Assembly: GCA_947493145.1 (NCBI GenBank)
Contig: CANLPZ010000001.1
Coordinates: 248,001 to 312,000, forward strand
Length of the DNA stretch: 64,000 nucleotides
Direction of reading: 5' to 3'
Origin: an uncultured Paracoccaceae bacterium
GTDB lineage: Bacteria > Pseudomonadota > Alphaproteobacteria > Rhodobacterales > Rhodobacteraceae
The notes beneath the pieces were generated by a model, which was given only the letters and a program-made list of their open reading frames with translations, was not told the origin of the DNA and did no database searches. A program made the position numbers and the translations under genes. Position 1 is the stretch's first letter. Each line of letters starts with the position of its first letter. Shown one piece after another: positions 1 through 7,297 of the stretch.

Positions 1-1374
1 TGGGCATGTGTGCCATGCGTTGACAGTGTCGTGGTATTGAATGCCAGGATCCGCACAAGCCCACGCTGCGTGGCCAACCTTTTCCCACAAATCGCGGGCT
101 TTAACCGTTTTGTGGACTTTGCCATCCACACGGTTGATCAGGTCCCAATCGCTGTCGTCTTCGACGGCCTTCAAAAAGGCATCGGTGACGCGGATAGAGT
201 TGTTGGAGTTCTGGCCAGAGACAGATGAATATGCCTCTGAGTCCCAATCTGTATCATAGGTTGGGAATTCGATGCTTGTGTGTCCCTGACGTGCATAATC
301 AAGCACACGTTTAATATAGGTTTCAGGGATCGCCACTTTTTTGGCATCGCGCACAGCCGCTTTCAGGCTGTCATTAATTTTCGGATCGTAGGCATCCGCT
401 TCGGCGCCGTCCCATGAACGAATAGCTTCGAAAATCGCGTTCAGCTTTTCTTCGTGCATTTTGGAACCGGCAACGATTGACGCAACCTTTTGTTCTTCAA
501 GCACCTTCCAGTCGATGAACTCTTCGATATCTGGGTGATCGGCATCAACGATGACCATCTTTGCCGCACGACGTGTCGTCCCGCCAGATTTAATCGCGCC
601 CGCTGCACGGTCACCAATTTTCAAGAATCCCATAAGGCCGGAGGATTTACCACCACCTGACAGCCCCTCACCCGCAGCACGGAGTGACGAGAAGTTCGTG
701 CCTGTGCCGGACCCGTATTTGAACAAACGCGCCTCGCGAACCCAAAGGTCCATGATCCCGCCTTCGTTCACCAGATCGTCGTCAACGGATTGAATAAAGC
801 ATGCGTGTGGCTGCGGATGCTCGTAAGAGGATTTCGATTTCGTCAACTTGCCCGTTTTGAAATCTACGTAGTGGTGTCCTTGGGACGGACCATCAATGCC
901 ATAGGCCCAATGCAGACCTGTGTTGAACCACTGTGGCGAATTCGGTGCAGCGCGTTGTGTCGCCAGCATATGGCGCATTTCATCATAGTAAGCTCGTGCA
1001 TCTTCTTCGGTTGAAAAATATCCACCTTTCCAACCCCAATACGCCCAAGCACCGGCCAGACGGTCAAAAACTTGTTTCGCAGATGTTTCGCCGCCGTATT
1101 CAACGTCATCGCCATCGGGTTCGGACCGCCAAAGAAATTCAGGAACACCCTTTTCTTTCACTTTCCGCAGCTTCGAGGGAACGCCAGCTTTGCGGAAATA
1201 TTTTTGCGCGATAACGTCAGAAGCAACTTGGCTCCACCGTGTTGGGACTTCACAATCGTCTAACTTAAAAACAATCGTGCCGTCGGGGTTTCGGATTTCC
1301 GACGAGGTTTTTACAAACTCTAACCCTGCGTATGCATCTTGACCTGATTTCGTGAAATTGCGTTCAATCTTCAT
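1..1374 (-). CDS. nrdJ: Vitamin B12-dependent (class II) ribonucleotide reductase, 5' part
   Basis: This gene makes an adenosylcobalamin-dependent ribonucleotide reductase, which turns ribonucleotides into deoxyribonucleotides without oxygen. Only the first 458 codons are present and the reading frame is open to the left window edge. The protein starts MKIERNFTKSGQDAYAGLEF, as in Rhodobacteraceae NrdJ. Family landmarks follow in order: SPQWFNTG, HACFIQSVDDDL, FKYGSGTGTNFSSLR, SGQNSNNSIRV and, at the edge, DPGIQYHDTVNAWHTCP. Full-length relatives have about 1,200 residues, so the radical-site cysteines in the C-terminal part cannot be checked. The long upstream region carries NrdR boxes, which fits regulation by deoxynucleotide levels. 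Identification is firm. Confidence 0.95.
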   Translation of the reverse strand, partial: MKIERNFTKSGQDAYAGLEFVKTSSEIRNPDGTIVFKLDDCEVPTRWSQVASDVIAQKYFRKAGVPSKLRKVKEKGVPEFLWRSEPDGDDVEYGGETSAKQVFDRLAGAWAYWGWKGGYFSTEEDARAYYDEMRHMLATQRAAPNSPQWFNTGLHWAYGIDGPSQGHHYVDFKTGKLTKSKSSYEHPQPHACFIQSVDDDLVNEGGIMDLWVREARLFKYGSGTGTNFSSLRAAGEGLSGGGKSSGLMGFLKIGDRAAGAIKSGGTTRRAAKMVIVDADHPDIEEFIDWKVLEEQKVASIVAGSKMHEEKLNAIFEAIRSWDGAEADAYDPKINDSLKAAVRDAKKVAIPETYIKRVLDYARQGHTSIEFPTYDTDWDSEAYSSVSGQNSNNSIRVTDAFLKAVEDDSDWDLINRVDGKVHKTVKARDLWEKVGHAAWACADPGIQYHDTVNAWHTCP

Positions 1375-1547
1375 TTTTGCCCCGTCTAAGCTTTTTGGTC
1401 CCCCGAAAGTCGCGCTCGCAAGCGGCAGCAGCGAACGCACCAAAAGACGTCAACGAAGTCAAAAGCCCACCGGCTTGCGCCCACACAACGCGCAAGGTTC
1501 ACCTAACAATGGTTTAAAAGTCTGCTCTCTGTCCCCGCCGACAAGAA

Positions 1548-1563
1548 CCACTATATGTTGTGG
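1548..1563. promoter_or_regulatory. NrdR box 1 upstream of nrdJ
   Basis: The 16-mer CCACTATATGTTGTGG matches the NrdR consensus aCaCwAtATaTwGtGt at 13 of 16 positions. NrdR represses ribonucleotide reductase genes when dATP is high. Its position, about 175 bases upstream of the nrdJ start and 32 bases from a second copy, is the expected arrangement. Confidence 0.75.
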
Positions 1564-1579
1564 ATCAACCCCTCGGCCC

Positions 1580-1595
1580 ACACAACTTGGCGTAA
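1580..1595. promoter_or_regulatory. NrdR box 2 (weaker) upstream of nrdJ
   Basis: ACACAACTTGGCGTAA keeps the ACACAA half of the NrdR consensus but is degenerate in the other half. It begins exactly 32 bases after box 1. NrdR sites usually come in pairs about 31-32 bases apart, which supports it despite the weak match. Confidence 0.55.
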
Positions 1596-1801
1596 TTACC
1601 CCCTCAACGTCAATGACAAAAATTTTACAATTCCCAAAGAAAATTGTTGACGATTGCGTTGTCTGCTTGGGCTGTCGAAATGACGATGATTCATACACCA
1701 CTGTTAACACTTCGCAGTCCACAGAGGTGCAAACGAACGGAGAATGCAAAAGCCCAATAAACCGGCATATTTATGCGTTTTCACTGAAGCAGTGGTTTAA
1801 G

Positions 1802-1810
1802 TTATCCACA
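1802..1810 (+). promoter_or_regulatory. DnaA box (TTATCCACA)
   Basis: A perfect high-affinity DnaA box lies just before an AT-rich stretch. A second perfect copy lies 194 bases further on in the same orientation. DnaA boxes are known to control nrd genes in other bacteria and also occur at replication origins. Confidence 0.55.
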
Positions 1811-1995
1811 GGGTTACTAACAGCGACCTGTGAATTTTTTTTGACCGAAAAGACAAATAAAAAAAATTTAGAAAACTTTGAATTTTGTCGCATTACCAAA
1901 CGTAAACACTACATTTCGTGGTGCGATTACCGCAGACACACACGATATATAACAGCGCTGAAAAAATGTGCGCGTTTCGCGGCAATGCGCAAAAG

Positions 1996-2004
1996 TTATC
2001 CACA
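1996..2004 (+). promoter_or_regulatory. DnaA box (TTATCCACA)
   Basis: This is the second perfect DnaA box, 17 bases from the tRNA-Pro 3' end. A near match on the other strand (TGTGGATCA, 1559-1567) overlaps NrdR box 1. Confidence 0.55.
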
Positions 2005-2020
2005 GGTTTGAGGGAATTGA

Positions 2021-2097
2021 TGGTCGGAACGGCAAGATTCGAACTTGCGACCCCCTGTACCCAAAACAGGTGCGCTACCAGGCTGCGCTACGCTCCG
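2021..2097 (-). tRNA. tRNA-Pro (anticodon TGG)
   Basis: Read on the minus strand, a 77-base cloverleaf can be drawn. The acceptor stem is CGGAGCG/CGTTCCG with one G-T pair, and the D arm is followed by the anticodon stem CCTGT/ACAGG with loop TTTGGGT, giving anticodon TGG. The T arm contains GTTCGAATC. The discriminator A and an encoded CCA end are present. It points towards nrdJ. Confidence 0.95.
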
Positions 2098-2157
2098 ATC
2101 CATGGCGCGTGATTAATACTCCACGCCAAGAAAGAAAAGCCCTAATCGACACTAATT

Positions 2158-2655
2158 TCAAAAGTTTTTACATGGCCATGCTGCGGCCGTTTGATCAAAG
2201 GCAGGATGGCTTAAAACGGCCCCCTCTTCGATCCCGATCGCGCGGGCCATTCCGCCGTTTATTTCCAAAACTGCGAAAATATCAGCGCCGCCATCAATAA
2301 CGGTCGTATCTAAGGGAACTGCATTTTCATGTATGTTTTGCACGACACCTGTTTCATCAACAAAAATCATGTCCAAGGGGATCAATGTGTTTTTCATCCA
2401 AAATGTCGCGCGGATCGGCGCATCATAGACGAACAACATGCCTGCGCTTGCAGCCAAGGAGGTACGGTTCATCAATCCCGTCGCGCGTTCCTGGGGGTCA
2501 TCGGCAAGTTCAATGCTAAACCGTGCTGTTCCAAAATCGCCACGTAAATGCACCGAATTTTCCGTACAAGTCGGTGACTTTTGTTCGCCCTCTGCTGCGA
2601 CAGCATCAAAGGCGAACATAGTGATACATAGTGATAGAATCGTTTGGCGGTACAT
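2158..2655 (-). CDS. DUF192 family exported protein
   Basis: This 165-residue protein has an N-terminal signal peptide (about residues 1-20, ending VAA) and one DUF192 domain. Family hallmarks are FSIELADDPQERATGLMNR, GMLFVYD, FWMKNTLIPLDMIFVD and the closing VLEINGGMARAIGI segment. DUF192 proteins are small, often periplasmic, and of unknown biochemical role. It begins two bases after the cold-shock gene stop, so the two genes are probably transcribed together. The family is firm, the function unknown. Confidence 0.85.
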   Translation of the reverse strand: MYRQTILSLCITMFAFDAVAAEGEQKSPTCTENSVHLRGDFGTARFSIELADDPQERATGLMNRTSLAASAGMLFVYDAPIRATFWMKNTLIPLDMIFVDETGVVQNIHENAVPLDTTVIDGGADIFAVLEINGGMARAIGIEEGAVLSHPAFDQTAAAWPCKNF

Positions 2656-2657
2656 GC

Positions 2658-3179
2658 CTACAGCTTAGTCGCTGCTTCCCACGAGGCAACACAACTTGCC
2701 ATGCGCCCTCTTTTTCCGTCAACAACACGCAGACTCACCGCCTCACCTGGTTGTAAATCCGCCAGTCCTGACCGTCTTAGAACTTCGACGTGGACGAAAA
2801 TATCCTCGTCGTCGCCAAAGATATTTGCAAATCCGAAGCCCTTCGTTTTGTCGAACCATTTCACCCGTGCCGGTTCAAACGGCAGCGTCGGATCGTCCGC
2901 TTGCACATCATCCGGTTCAGACATTTTCGTGTCGCCATCAAAATTCGCGTCGATTGAAACGATTTCTACCGCTTGCGCTCCACGTGCCGTCGATTGAACA
3001 TGAAGTTCGATCTTTGCATTGTCTGCAACAGACCCCTGTCCAAAATTTCTAAGGACATTTGCATGCAGCAAAATATCAGGCCCGCCTTCTTCGGCGACCA
3101 CAAATCCAAAACCTTTCGTTGGATCGAACCATTTAACAAGCCCACTCACAAGACGTGTATTATTGTCGTTGTCTGTCAT
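2658..3179 (-). CDS. Cold-shock protein with two cold-shock domains
   Basis: The 173-residue protein holds two cold-shock (OB-fold, single-strand nucleic acid binding) domains, at about residues 9-76 and 104-170. Each keeps the RNA-binding signature: KGFGFV at 22-27 with DILLHA, and KGFGFA at 113-118 with DIFVHV. An acidic linker separates them. Double-domain Csp proteins of this size are common in alphaproteobacteria, where single-domain CspA types also occur. It probably acts as an RNA chaperone. The start has a GGGAC ribosome site. A perfect inverted repeat lies about 100 bases upstream. Stress control is inferred, not shown. Confidence 0.9.
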   Translation of the reverse strand: MTDNDNNTRLVSGLVKWFDPTKGFGFVVAEEGGPDILLHANVLRNFGQGSVADNAKIELHVQSTARGAQAVEIVSIDANFDGDTKMSEPDDVQADDPTLPFEPARVKWFDKTKGFGFANIFGDDEDIFVHVEVLRRSGLADLQPGEAVSLRVVDGKRGRMASCVASWEAATKL

Positions 3180-3280
3180 TTTCGTCCCATTCGGGGGGTG
3201 TTCCCCAAGTTATTGCGCATACAACACAGGACAACGCGACATGTTGCAAGCATAAAAATGACAAAAAAATGACCGTGTCA

Positions 3281-3295
3281 TTCACGTAACGTGAA
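3281..3295. promoter_or_regulatory. Inverted repeat upstream of the cold-shock gene
   Basis: TTCACGT-A-ACGTGAA is a perfect 7-base-arm palindrome with a one-base centre. It lies between the pdxH stop and the csp start, in the csp promoter region. The shape suits a dimeric regulator. The 15-mer is not followed by a T run on the minus strand, so a terminator is unlikely. Confidence 0.4.
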
Positions 3296-3297
3296 CG

Positions 3298-3903
3298 TCA
3301 CGGGTTCAATCTGTTAATAAACCAAGGGGATTCATCATCTTTTCGCTTCCAAACGAACCTGTCATGCAAACGCGCTTCACCGTCGGCCCAAAGCTCAATT
3401 TCGAGCGGTTTGATGCAAAAACCACCCCAATGTGGGGGCCGAGGTGGGTTTTCGCCGTATTTTTCAGCAACATTAGAAAGAGCATCCATAAGCTGTTCGC
3501 GAGATTGCAAAATTTCTGATTGTTGCGAGGCCCAAGCCCCCAATCGGCTTTTTAAGGACCGCGTTAAGTAGTATTCATCCGCCTGCCGTTCCCCTGCGGT
3601 TGAAACAACGCCACGAACGCGAACTTGTCGGCGTAAACTCTTCCAATGAATGACAAAAGCGGCCGTCCCCGATTCTTTCAGCTCTTGTGACTTTGCTGAA
3701 TTATAGTTCGTAAAAAAAACGAACCCGTTGTCTTCGATCTCCTTCAACAAAACGACGCGGACGTTTGGCATCCCATTCGTATCAACAGTGGCCAAAGACA
3801 TCGCATTTGGATCATTGGGTTCGACTTTCTCAGCTTCGTTCAACCAACGTCGAACAATGTCGATGGGGTCATCGCCTGCAAAAATACCGTTTCTGTCGCT
3901 CAT
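3298..3903 (-). CDS. pdxH: Pyridoxamine 5'-phosphate oxidase
   Basis: PdxH oxidises pyridoxine or pyridoxamine 5'-phosphate to pyridoxal phosphate using FMN and oxygen. The 201-residue frame shows the FMN-binding [19 protein letters not shown] (49-67) and SAKSQEL, and the C-terminal substrate region [22 protein letters not shown] (161-182) ending in NRLNP. I chose the MSDRNG start at 3903, which has AAGGAAC seven bases upstream. An in-frame ATG at 3930 would add nine residues and lacks such a site. The gene is divergent from fabI across 107 bases. Confidence 0.95.
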   Translation of the reverse strand: MSDRNGIFAGDDPIDIVRRWLNEAEKVEPNDPNAMSLATVDTNGMPNVRVVLLKEIEDNGFVFFTNYNSAKSQELKESGTAAFVIHWKSLRRQVRVRGVVSTAGERQADEYYLTRSLKSRLGAWASQQSEILQSREQLMDALSNVAEKYGENPPRPPHWGGFCIKPLEIELWADGEARLHDRFVWKRKDDESPWFINRLNP

Positions 3904-4010
3904 GATGTGTTCCTTTGTCGTTTGCGGCAAAGGTTGCGTTCTTGATAGGCGGAATGCAATAGCCTACACCCTAATGATAGAATGAATTTCGCAAAGAACT
4001 AAGGAACATC

Positions 4011-4817
4011 ATGTCACAACAATTGATGAGCGGAAAACGTGGTCTGATAATGGGTTTGGCAAACGACAAATCCATCGCTTGGGGGATCGCAAAAGCCTTG
4101 GCTGATCAGGGCGCCGAATTGGCTTTTTCTTACCAAGGGGAAGCATTGAAAAAACGGGTGGGACCACTTGCAGAGCGGCTTGGCTCGGACATCGTTTTGC
4201 CATGTGATGTCAGCGATGGCGCGTCCATCGACGAATTATTCACAACACTCGGCGAAAAATGGGGAACATTGGATTTCGTCGTTCACGCCATTGGGTTTTC
4301 AGACAAAAACGAATTGCGCGGGCGATATGTGGACACCAGCCGTGACAATTTCCAAATGACAATGGATATTTCGGTGTTCTCTTTCACCGCTGTCGCAAAA
4401 CGCGCGGCCGACATGATGCCCGACGGTGGATCGTTATTGACGATGACCTACTACGGTGCGGAACGTATTATGCCGCATTACAACGTCATGGGCGTTGCAA
4501 AAGCTGCGTTGGAATGTTCGGTGCGCTATCTTGCCGAAGATTTGGGTAAGGACAACATCCGCGTCAATTCGATCTCTGCTGGTCCTATTAAAACGCTGGC
4601 GGCGTCCGGTATTGGCGATTTCCGTTACATTATGAAATGGAATGAATACAACGCCCCGCTCCGTCGCAATGTGACCATCGACGATGTTGGTGGGTCAGCG
4701 CTGTATTTGCTGTCTGATTTATCAAGCGGCGTAACGGGGGAAACCCATCACGTTGACAGCGGGTATCATGTGGTCGGTATGAAAGCCGTTGATGCCCCAG
4801 ATATCCAAAAGGGATAA
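4011..4817 (+). CDS. fabI: Enoyl-[acyl-carrier-protein] reductase (NADH)
   Basis: FabI performs the last reduction of each fatty-acid elongation cycle in the cytoplasm. The protein has 268 residues, normal for the family. It is a short-chain dehydrogenase with a GLANDKSIAWGIA nucleotide loop (15-27), VHAIGFSDKNEL (91-102) and the FabI catalytic pair Tyr157-x6-Lys164, followed by SISAGPIKTLAASGI. A strong AAGGA ribosome site precedes the ATG. It is probably followed in the same transcript by a LysE exporter and gpt, although these functions are not obviously related. Confidence 0.96.
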   Translation: MSQQLMSGKRGLIMGLANDKSIAWGIAKALADQGAELAFSYQGEALKKRVGPLAERLGSDIVLPCDVSDGASIDELFTTLGEKWGTLDFVVHAIGFSDKNELRGRYVDTSRDNFQMTMDISVFSFTAVAKRAADMMPDGGSLLTMTYYGAERIMPHYNVMGVAKAALECSVRYLAEDLGKDNIRVNSISAGPIKTLAASGIGDFRYIMKWNEYNAPLRRNVTIDDVGGSALYLLSDLSSGVTGETHHVDSGYHVVGMKAVDAPDIQKG

Positions 4818-4823
4818 TCGGCA

Positions 4824-5441
4824 ATGACGCTGGCGGCGCTGTTCGCGATTTTCATGGTTCATCTGGCGGCTGCAATGTCGCCAGGGCCTGCCGTTTTATT
4901 GGCGGCGCGCACCGCGTTGCGCGAAGGCATGATGCGCGGCACAATGTTGTCTGTTGGCATTGGCATCGGTGCCGTCCTTTGGGCGGTAGCGGCGCTGTTT
5001 GGGCTTGCTTTGTTGTTCCAGATCGCGCCGACCTTTTTGGTCGTGTTCAAAATTATCGGGGCCGCGTATTTGTTGTTCCTTGCCTACAAAATTTGGAAAC
5101 ACGCACCTGAACCGTTGGACACGAATGTTGATGCTGCTCAAAAAGGGCTCAGCAATTGGGGCCTTGTACGTCTTGGAATTACGACACAACTGGCGAACCC
5201 GAAACCCGCGTTGTTTTTTGGCACGATATTCCTAACGTTCATGCCCGCCACCCCTGCCCCTTGGGTATATCCGGTGGTGCTTGGCATTATCTTTTTCAAT
5301 GACTGCGGTTGGAATGTTTTTATCAGCCGCGTCTTTTCACTTGAACGCACACGCCAAACCTACATTGGGCTCAAGACATCGATCGATCGTGTTTTTGGGG
5401 GCCTATTGGCAGCACTTGGTGTGAAACTCGCTTTAACATAA
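4824..5441 (+). CDS. LysE family amino-acid exporter
   Basis: This 205-residue integral membrane protein belongs to the LysE/RhtB translocators, which export amino acids or homoserine-type compounds. The N-terminus reads HLAAAMSPGPAVLLAARTALREG, with the SPGP motif typical of the family in the first helix. Several hydrophobic helices follow, and TTQLANPKPALFFGTIF is another family block. It starts six bases after the fabI stop and precedes gpt by nine. The substrate cannot be deduced. Confidence 0.88.
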   Translation: MTLAALFAIFMVHLAAAMSPGPAVLLAARTALREGMMRGTMLSVGIGIGAVLWAVAALFGLALLFQIAPTFLVVFKIIGAAYLLFLAYKIWKHAPEPLDTNVDAAQKGLSNWGLVRLGITTQLANPKPALFFGTIFLTFMPATPAPWVYPVVLGIIFFNDCGWNVFISRVFSLERTRQTYIGLKTSIDRVFGGLLAALGVKLALT

Positions 5442-5450
5442 GGACCTGAT

Positions 5451-5969
5451 ATGACGGAACGTCTTCCTCACGAAAAAGGTTTCCACATCAGTTGGGACCA
5501 AATCCACCGCGACAGTCGCGCGCTTGCATGGCGATTGGATGGAAAAGGTCCAGATGATGGTGCGTGGAAAGCGATTGTGGCGATCACCCGTGGCGGCATG
5601 GCACCGGCGATGATTATCGCGCGCGAATTGGATGTCCGCACGGTCGATACGATTTCAGTAAAATCTTATTTTTCCGGCGGCGGCAAAGCGGACCAACGCC
5701 GCGAAGCCCAAGTGCTGAAATCCCCCAGTGACGATATCATGGGGGACGGCACGGGAATCTTGATTATCGATGATCTGGTCGACAGCGGAAAAACGCTGGA
5801 GCTGGTCCGAGAGCTTTACCCGAACGCGCATTTTGCAACTGTTTATGCAAAACCCGAAGGTGAACCGCAGGTCGATACCTTCATCACCGGTGTCAGCCAA
5901 GATACATGGATTTTCTTCCCTTGGGATATGGCATTGCAATATGTCGAACCCTACCGCGGCAAGGACTAA
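5451..5969 (+). CDS. gpt: Xanthine-guanine phosphoribosyltransferase
   Basis: Gpt converts xanthine or guanine with phosphoribosyl pyrophosphate to the nucleotide in purine salvage. The 172-residue protein has the type I phosphoribosyltransferase fold. [17 protein letters not shown] (46-62) and the PRPP loop [14 protein letters not shown] (103-116) are both clear, and WIFFPWD near the end is typical of Gpt. An AAGGA ribosome site lies before the ATG. It is followed closely by the aminotransferase gene. Confidence 0.93.
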   Translation: MTERLPHEKGFHISWDQIHRDSRALAWRLDGKGPDDGAWKAIVAITRGGMAPAMIIARELDVRTVDTISVKSYFSGGGKADQRREAQVLKSPSDDIMGDGTGILIIDDLVDSGKTLELVRELYPNAHFATVYAKPEGEPQVDTFITGVSQDTWIFFPWDMALQYVEPYRGKD

Positions 5970-5973
5970 ATTC

Positions 5974-7152
5974 ATGGCGCAATCGCGGACGGAAACCACC
6001 TTTGCGCCACCGGTTATGGAAGCGCGCCGATGGATTGACGGTGTAACGTTTTCTGACGACCGTCCGCTGATCAACGTGAGCCAAGCCGCCCCCGTTGATC
6101 CGCCGCCTAAACCCATGCGCGAAGCGATGGCGCAGATCATTGTCGACACACCAGAGGCCCATCTTTATGGGCCGGTGTTGGGGATGTCTGATTTGCGTGA
6201 TCGTTTGGCTGAAAAGTTCGCTGGCGCCTATGGCGGCGAAATCACCGGTGCGAATGTTGGGATCACGTCAGGGTGTAACCAAGCGTTTTCCGCCTCTATC
6301 GCGGCGCTTGCGGGCGAAGGCGACGAGGTCATTCTTCCGATCCCGTATTATTTTAACCACCGCATGTGGCTTGATATGTCGGGTGTGCACACTGTTGCAT
6401 TGGACAGTGGCCCCGATTTGTTGCCCGATCCATCGGCTTGTGCGGCCCTAATTACAAAACGGACCAAAGCCATCGTTTTGGTCACGCCGAACAATCCAGG
6501 TGGCGTGGAATACCCGTCTGAATTGGTCCGCGCGTTTTACGATCTTGCGAAATCGCATGGGCTTGCGTTGATCATCGATGAAACTTATCGCGACTTTGAC
6601 AGCCGCAGCGGCCCCGCACATGATCTGTTTCAAGACCCAGATTGGGGCGATACCTTGGTCCAGCTTTATTCCTTTTCCAAGGCGTATCGTCTGACCGGAC
6701 ACCGCGTTGGATCAATCGTTACATCCCTTAACCGGCTGGCAGAAATAGAAAAATTTCTCGACACCGTTACGATTTGCCCGAACCAATTGGGCCAACATGC
6801 GGCTTTGTGGGGGCTAAACAACCTTGATGAATGGCTCGCCGGTGAACGTTTGGAAATCCTTGAACGACGCGCAGCGATCGAAGACGGGTTTCCAACGCTG
6901 TCACAACAAGGCTGGTCATTGATGGGGTGTGGGGCTTACTTTGCCTACATGCGACATCCATTTGATGTTTCCAGCGCGGAACTGGCGAAAACGCTTGTGC
7001 GCGAGGCTGGTGTTTTGTTGTTGCCAGGCACCATGTTTATGCCCGATGGGCACACCGATGCCGGTCAGCAGTTGCGTGTTGCCTTTGCCAACGTCGATCG
7101 CAGTGGAATTGAAACCTTGTTCCAACGTTTGGCGAATTTTACCCCAGCCTGA
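5974..7152 (+). CDS. Class I/II pyridoxal-phosphate aminotransferase
   Basis: This 392-residue enzyme has fold type I aminotransferase features: TSGCNQAFSASIAAL (98-112), NNPGG (173-177), DETY (202-205) and the Schiff-base lysine in SFSKAYRLTGHRVG (Lys236). The substrate is not clear. Relatives are annotated as aspartate aminotransferase-like. The ATG at 5974 has AAGGA eight bases upstream. An in-frame ATG at 5941 would overlap gpt by 29 bases and is less likely. The gene begins four bases after the gpt stop. Confidence 0.85.
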   Translation: MAQSRTETTFAPPVMEARRWIDGVTFSDDRPLINVSQAAPVDPPPKPMREAMAQIIVDTPEAHLYGPVLGMSDLRDRLAEKFAGAYGGEITGANVGITSGCNQAFSASIAALAGEGDEVILPIPYYFNHRMWLDMSGVHTVALDSGPDLLPDPSACAALITKRTKAIVLVTPNNPGGVEYPSELVRAFYDLAKSHGLALIIDETYRDFDSRSGPAHDLFQDPDWGDTLVQLYSFSKAYRLTGHRVGSIVTSLNRLAEIEKFLDTVTICPNQLGQHAALWGLNNLDEWLAGERLEILERRAAIEDGFPTLSQQGWSLMGCGAYFAYMRHPFDVSSAELAKTLVREAGVLLLPGTMFMPDGHTDAGQQLRVAFANVDRSGIETLFQRLANFTPA

Positions 7153-7297
7153 TACAATTTTGACCATTAAGTCACGCAGAACCCGCGATTTATCCCATGG
7201 ATCGCCTGTGCTTAGACTTGCCCCTCGCATGGGGGTGTCGTATGCAATCCTGACAATCTTTAAACGCTGATTTTCAGCGACAGGAATGGACACCGAA

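Larger units (their letters stand above)
1375..2020. other. 646-base region between tRNA-Pro and nrdJ
   Basis: No convincing gene lies here. Open frames on both strands have no homology I recognise, and the longest plus-strand one runs antisense into nrdJ and nearly reaches the tRNA. The stretch next to nrdJ holds a tandem NrdR operator pair. The distal half is AT-rich (about 1830-1915, with runs of T and A) and is flanked by two perfect DnaA boxes. On the tRNA side, 1961-1990 read on the minus strand gives a small CGCG-AAA-CGCG hairpin followed by a T run, a possible terminator for tRNA-Pro. Confidence 0.6.

Noticed and set aside
1352-2011. 219-codon plus-strand frame upstream and across the nrdJ start
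   Set aside because: It runs antisense into nrdJ, covers the DnaA and NrdR sites and has no family features.
1375-2020. Region as the chromosomal replication origin
   Set aside because: Only two perfect DnaA boxes and one near match are present. There is no dnaA, parAB or gidA nearby. A regulatory role at nrdJ is simpler.
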